This document shows, one piece after another, positions 31,920-35,344 of a stretch of 35,344 nucleotides of DNA. The position numbers were made by a program, and so were the translations under genes. Source of the DNA: Alphaproteobacteria bacterium (GTDB lineage: Bacteria > Pseudomonadota > Alphaproteobacteria > JACZXZ01); assembly GCA_035625915.1 (NCBI GenBank), contig DASPOR010000165.1:1-35344 (forward strand). Reading direction: 5' to 3'. The stretch's first letter is position 1, and each line of letters starts with the position of its first letter. The notes below the pieces were generated by a model. That model was not told the origin of the DNA. It ran no database searches and was given only the letters and a program-made list of their open reading frames with translations.

Positions 31920-32915
31920 ATGATTGTCAGCAGGACGCCGTTTCGCATCTCCCTCTTTGGCGGCGGGACCGATTACCCCGCTTGGTTCCACGAGCACGGC
32001 GGTGCCGTGCTCGGCACGACGATCGACAAGTACTGCTACATCAGCGTCCGGCATTTGCCGCCGTTTTTCGAGCACCGCCACCGTATCGTCTATTCCAAGG
32101 TCGAGCTCGTTCGCGAGGTCGCCGAAGTGCAGCACCCGGCGGTGCGCGGCGTGCTGAGCGAGCTTGCGGTCGACGAGGGGCTCGAAATCCATCATGACGC
32201 CGATCTGCCGGCCCGCTCAGGCCTCGGCTCCTCGAGCGCATTCACGGTCGGCCTGATCAACGCGCTCCAGGCCATGCGTGGACGCATGGTGGCGAAGGAG
32301 GAGCTGAGCCGCGAGGCCATTCGCATCGAGCAAGACGTGCTCAAGGAAGCGGTCGGCTGCCAGGATCAGATCTGGGCGAGCTTCGGAGGGCTCAATCGCA
32401 TCGATTTCAAACACGACGGAAGTTTTTCCGTGACGCCGATTATTCTCAAGGCCGAGCGACGCGATGAACTATGCAAATCGATGATGCTGTTTTTCACGGG
32501 CTTTTCGCGCTTCGCCTCCGATTTCGCTCAAGAGCAGCTCAACAATATCGGAAATCGCACCGGCCAGCTGCTTGCCATGCGCCAAATGGTCGATCGTGCC
32601 TCTGAGATCCTGCGCGACGAGAAAGCGCCGATCCGCGAGCTCGGCGAACTTCTCGACGAGGGCTGGCGCCTCAAACGCGAACTTGCGGACAATGTCTCCA
32701 ATTCGAAGATCGACGAAATCTACGCCGCCGGGCTCGAGGCCGGGGCGGTCGGGGGAAAGCTCCTCGGAGCCGGCGGTGGCGGTTTCATCGTCTTTCTCGT
32801 CGAGCCCCACAAGCGCTCAGCCGTGCGCGATAAGCTCAACCGGCTCATCCACGTCACCTTCGGCTTCGATTCCGAAGGCAGCAAGATCGTGCTTTACCAG
32901 CCGAATGGGCTTTGA
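31920..32915 (+). CDS. hddA: GHMP sugar kinase (HddA-like heptose-7-phosphate kinase)
   Basis: 331 residues from ATG 31920. GHMP motif 1 is the N-terminal RTPFRISLFGGGTDYP, motif 2 is PARSGLGSSSA (97-107) for ATP phosphates, and motif 3 is GGKLLGAGGGGFIVFL near the end. The RISLFGGGTDYPAW start and QDQIWASFGG segment are those of D-glycero-alpha-D-manno-heptose 7-phosphate 1-kinases. Pairing with a GmhB-like phosphatase 52 bases downstream supports a role in making activated heptose for surface glycan or S-layer glycan. Partners gmhA and hddC are not in the window. Other GHMP sugar kinases of this subgroup (for example fucokinase-like) cannot be excluded. Confidence 0.82.
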   Translation: MIVSRTPFRISLFGGGTDYPAWFHEHGGAVLGTTIDKYCYISVRHLPPFFEHRHRIVYSKVELVREVAEVQHPAVRGVLSELAVDEGLEIHHDADLPARSGLGSSSAFTVGLINALQAMRGRMVAKEELSREAIRIEQDVLKEAVGCQDQIWASFGGLNRIDFKHDGSFSVTPIILKAERRDELCKSMMLFFTGFSRFASDFAQEQLNNIGNRTGQLLAMRQMVDRASEILRDEKAPIRELGELLDEGWRLKRELADNVSNSKIDEIYAAGLEAGAVGGKLLGAGGGGFIVFLVEPHKRSAVRDKLNRLIHVTFGFDSEGSKIVLYQPNGL

Positions 32916-32966
32916 CTGCGCCACACCCTGCCAAGGCGCGCGCGGCCTAATGGAGAATCCTGCCAA

Positions 32967-33674
32967 GTGACGGCCGGCGATCTCTCAACAAACCTCGACA
33001 AGGACGGCGTGTGGGGTGAGGTGCTTCACGACGCATGCCGAGGTGGGCCTGCCCTCTTCCTCGATCGCGACGGCGTGGTCGTCGAAGAAGTGGATTATCT
33101 CTCGCGCGTCGAGGACGTGGTCGTCATCGGGGGTGCGGCCGAAGTGATCGAGGCCGCCAACGCACGCGGCATACCGGTCGTCCTTGCAACGAACCAGGCG
33201 GGGATCGGGCGCGGATATTACGGCTGGCGGGAATTCGCGGCGGTGCAGGCGGTTATTTTGGGCGCACTTGGCGGCACCGGTGCGAGGATCGATGCGGTCT
33301 ATGCCTGTCCGCATCATCCGGACGGCTTACCGCCTTACCGCCATCCGAATCATCCGGCGCGAAAACCGAATCCCGGAATGTTGCTGCGGGCCGCCAGGGA
33401 ATTGAACCTCGATCTCGGCAAATCCTGGCTCATCGGCGACAAATCGTCGGATATCGAGGCGGCAAGGGCGGCGGGCCTCGCAGGCGCCCTTCACGTCCTG
33501 ACCGGACACGGTGCCGAGCACCGTGACGTGGTCACGACCTTGGAAACAGCCGAATTCCGGCTTAGCCTCGGTCGGTCGATCGAGGATGCGTTTCTGTCCA
33601 TCCCACTCCTTGCGCGCAATCAGCCCCTACGTCCTAAGACGACATCCCCAACCCGGCTCAAGAGACGCCGATAG
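32967..33674 (+). CDS. gmhB: HAD phosphatase, GmhB-like heptose bisphosphate phosphatase
   Basis: 235 residues from a GTG at 32967. HAD motif I is FLDRDG (D33, D35), motif II is the threonine in LATNQAG (T75), motif III is K133 in ARKPNPG, and motif IV is GDKSSD (157-162). This is the layout of D-glycero-D-manno-heptose 1,7-bisphosphate 7-phosphatase, histidinol-phosphatase type. The insertion loop that binds zinc in GmhB is only partly kept: C114-P-H116 is present, but the second Cys-x-Cys before RKP reads H129-P-A131. The 55 last bases overlap the convergent glycosyltransferase, and the tail beyond ~205 is basic and non-conserved. Forms a pair with the upstream GHMP kinase. Confidence 0.82.
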   Translation: MTAGDLSTNLDKDGVWGEVLHDACRGGPALFLDRDGVVVEEVDYLSRVEDVVVIGGAAEVIEAANARGIPVVLATNQAGIGRGYYGWREFAAVQAVILGALGGTGARIDAVYACPHHPDGLPPYRHPNHPARKPNPGMLLRAARELNLDLGKSWLIGDKSSDIEAARAAGLAGALHVLTGHGAEHRDVVTTLETAEFRLSLGRSIEDAFLSIPLLARNQPLRPKTTSPTRLKRRR

Positions 33675-34516
33675 AACGCATCCCCACGGCCGGGATAACG
33701 AACGATCGCGCGCAACGCGGGCCAAAGCGCTTGGGGGACGCGGCGGGAATGGTAGAGTGCGACCGCCCGCTCATAATCCAGGGATGAAAGGAAAAGACGC
33801 CGTTCGCGCGACGAGCGAGCCGCGATCGCCCGTTCATGGCGCTCGCGCATTTGCCGGGTGGAACGATCGACCGCCTCGACCGACGGCCAGCCCGCACCCG
33901 TATGAACGATCGCAAGAGGCTCTTCGAGATTCGCGATTGCATGAGACCGCGTGTATCGCAGGAGCCAATCCCAATCGTAGAGCCGGCGCATCGCTTCGTC
34001 GAAGAATCCCACCTCGTCGAAAATGGCGCGCCGCATCAGCGCGCACGATCCCATGCTGACCGTGCAGCCGCCGAGCAGATATCGGTGCCAGTCCCGTTGA
34101 GACGCGAGGGGTCGGATTTCTTGCCGGCCGAGCCGGTCGCGCTCGAGAATATAGCCGGTGATCGAGACCGCAACATCGCGCGGGCTCGCGTCCAGCCTTG
34201 CCACCTGGCGAGTCAATTTTCCGGGCAGCCACTCGTCGTCGCTATCGAGAAACGCGATATAGGCGCCGCCCGATTCGCGGATGCCGCGGTTGCGCGCCGC
34301 GGCAGAACCCTTGTTCGCTTCCTGTCGGATCAGGCGAAGAGGGCCGCCCGAATAGGGCGCGAGCGACCTCCCGAGATCGTCGGTCGATCCGTCGTCGACC
34401 AAGACGATTTCAAAATTCTTGAAATCTTGTCGCAGCACGCTTTCGAGCGAATTTGCGACGAGGGCTGCACGGTTATAGACCGGCATCACGACGCTGACAC
34501 GGGGCTCGCCGGTCAT
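33620..34516 (-). CDS. Family 2 glycosyltransferase
   Basis: 298 residues, GT-A fold. The start VSVVMPVYNRAALVANSLESVL, the UDP-binding LVDDGSTD (D41-D42) and the metal-binding DSDD (91-94) are the three landmarks of GT2. The NKGSAAARNRGI segment is typical of bacterial polysaccharide enzymes. The C-terminal part (about 200-298) is helical and not membrane-spanning, so it is a cytosolic, peripherally bound transferase adding one sugar to a lipid-linked glycan. Its start overlaps the stop of the next upstream glycosyltransferase by 4 bases (ATGA), showing coupling. Donor and acceptor unknown. Confidence 0.88.
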   Translation of the reverse strand: MTGEPRVSVVMPVYNRAALVANSLESVLRQDFKNFEIVLVDDGSTDDLGRSLAPYSGGPLRLIRQEANKGSAAARNRGIRESGGAYIAFLDSDDEWLPGKLTRQVARLDASPRDVAVSITGYILERDRLGRQEIRPLASQRDWHRYLLGGCTVSMGSCALMRRAIFDEVGFFDEAMRRLYDWDWLLRYTRSHAIANLEEPLAIVHTGAGWPSVEAVDRSTRQMRERHERAIAARSSRERRLFLSSLDYERAVALYHSRRVPQALWPALRAIVRYPGRGDAFYRRLLSRVGDVVLGRRG

Positions 34517-35344
34517 GACAGGGATTCGCCGGACACGGCCTCGGGTCCGCGATCGAGACGCCGAACGGCATTTCTGAGCGACGCAAAACGCGGAATCCGC
34601 AGCATCCAGAGCGGTTGGCGCCGGAAAAGCCCAACGAGATCGAGAAGGGCCTTTGCGGGGTGCGATGCCCGGATGTCGGCGAGCACCAGCTTGATGCCCT
34701 CAAGCGCCTGCCAGGCATCGAATATGCGGCACTGGCCCTGGTCGCGAGTCGTGCCGCGAAATTCGATGGCCATGCGAATATGCTCCCGTGCGATCGATTC
34801 GATCTGGCGTGCCTGGGCATTGATCGTGGCGGAACCGTGGTGAAGCCGGTAGAGAACGGACGTTCGCGCGATGTGCCTTGCCTTGAGTCCCGCGATCGCG
34901 ATGCGTGTCAGGAAATGACGGTCGGCCGAAATATAATAATCGTTTCTGAATTCGCCGATGCGTTCGAAGACACGCCGACGGAAGAAGCGCCCATTGAAAC
35001 CGGGCGCGCCGAACAGCAGCTCGGGAAGCCAAAAACCATTCTCCCGCGCGTGGTCGCGGGCGACCACGACCCGGCGCGAGCCTCGCTCCCCCTCCTCGAA
35101 TACGACCGTCCGCCCGACGACGACATCGAGCGACGGGTCGTCCGCAAAGGCTTGGCCAACGATGGAAAGAATTCCAGCGGGGTAAATGTCGTCGGTATTG
35201 AGAAAGCCGACGACCTCTCCGCTTGCGCGCCGGATGCCCTTGTTCATGGCGTCGTGAGCGCCCGCGTCGGGTTCGCATATAACGCGCAAGCTCGCATGGC
35301 TTCGGAGAATATCGAGCGTTCCGTCCGTCGACCCTGCGTCGAGC
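34513..35344 (-). CDS. Family 2 glycosyltransferase, 5' end outside the window
   Basis: At least 276 residues, reading in from the right edge; the true start lies beyond 35344. The first visible residues LDAGSTDGTLDILRSHASLR are the nucleotide-binding GT2 motif, followed by CEPDAGAHDAMNKGI and GFLNTDDIY with the metal-binding aspartates. The later NGRFFRRRVFERIGEFRNDYYISADRHFLTRI segment is the acceptor-side motif of the WcaA/colanic-acid-type branch. It is the first of two co-oriented, overlapping transferases, part of a surface-polysaccharide locus continuing out of the window. Confidence 0.88.
   Translation of the reverse strand, partial: LDAGSTDGTLDILRSHASLRVICEPDAGAHDAMNKGIRRASGEVVGFLNTDDIYPAGILSIVGQAFADDPSLDVVVGRTVVFEEGERGSRRVVVARDHARENGFWLPELLFGAPGFNGRFFRRRVFERIGEFRNDYYISADRHFLTRIAIAGLKARHIARTSVLYRLHHGSATINAQARQIESIAREHIRMAIEFRGTTRDQGQCRIFDAWQALEGIKLVLADIRASHPAKALLDLVGLFRRQPLWMLRIPRFASLRNAVRRLDRGPEAVSGESLS

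Overview
The window reads as high-GC alphaproteobacterial chromosome, most like a Rhodospirillales-type soil or freshwater bacterium. This is an inference from the gene set (tandem MlaC/Ttg2-type lipoproteins-carrier genes, a PleC/DivJ-like orphan histidine kinase, an Flp pilin, a prokaryotic SpeD, dipeptide ABC transporters and GDP-heptose-type sugar genes) and from strong G/C preference at third codon positions. No rRNA, tRNA, IS element, prophage or CRISPR array was seen; the region is ordinary, densely packed metabolic and envelope chromosome, with AT-richer intergenic islands near 180-300 and 28.86-28.96 kb.

Layout. 0.3-3.7 kb: a solitary RimK-like ATP-grasp ligase, then on the minus strand two MlaC-family periplasmic phospholipid-binding paralogues and a Nudix hydrolase. 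3.7-4.1 kb: a gene-free stretch holding two palindromes of a dispersed repeat family. 4.1-9.1 kb (plus): a membrane histidine kinase, histidine ammonia-lyase, a DenD-like sugar-acid dehydrogenase and a classical SDR. 9.1-13.4 kb (minus): a BI-1 family membrane protein with a clear terminator, and a YbbP/YbbA-type ABC exporter pair that is divergent from a TesA-type arylesterase. 14.3-18.0 kb: an RNA 2',3'-cyclic phosphodiesterase (ThpR) overlapping tail-to-tail with a serine beta-lactamase-like hydrolase, then an overlapping sirtuin/UDG-like pair and a small lipoprotein. 18.0-19.9 kb (minus): an Asp/Glu racemase-superfamily (EutA/maleate isomerase-like) enzyme upstream of an AEC-type carrier.

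20.3-27.4 kb (plus): S-adenosylmethionine decarboxylase with its own terminator, then a tightly linked unit of DUF1028 protein and a complete dipeptide-type ABC importer in the order ATPase-ATPase-binding protein-permease-permease. 27.5-30.1 kb: four small unrecognised proteins, mostly envelope-like, around an orphan Flp pilin with a good sigma70-type promoter. 30.1-31.7 kb: a FAD amine/amino-acid oxidoreductase. 31.9-35.3 kb: a GHMP sugar kinase plus HAD phosphatase pair typical of D-glycero-D-manno-heptose activation, facing two overlapping family-2 glycosyltransferases; together they suggest the edge of a surface-polysaccharide locus that continues past the right end.

The most interesting signals are a dispersed palindromic repeat family present at three intergenic places, the translationally coupled sirtuin-UDG pair in which the UDG-like protein keeps four cysteines with iron-sulfur-type spacing, the DUF1028-dipeptide importer operon, the paired MlaC paralogues without any Mla transporter, and a GmhB-like phosphatase lacking part of its zinc site. 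No unmistakable new system was found.
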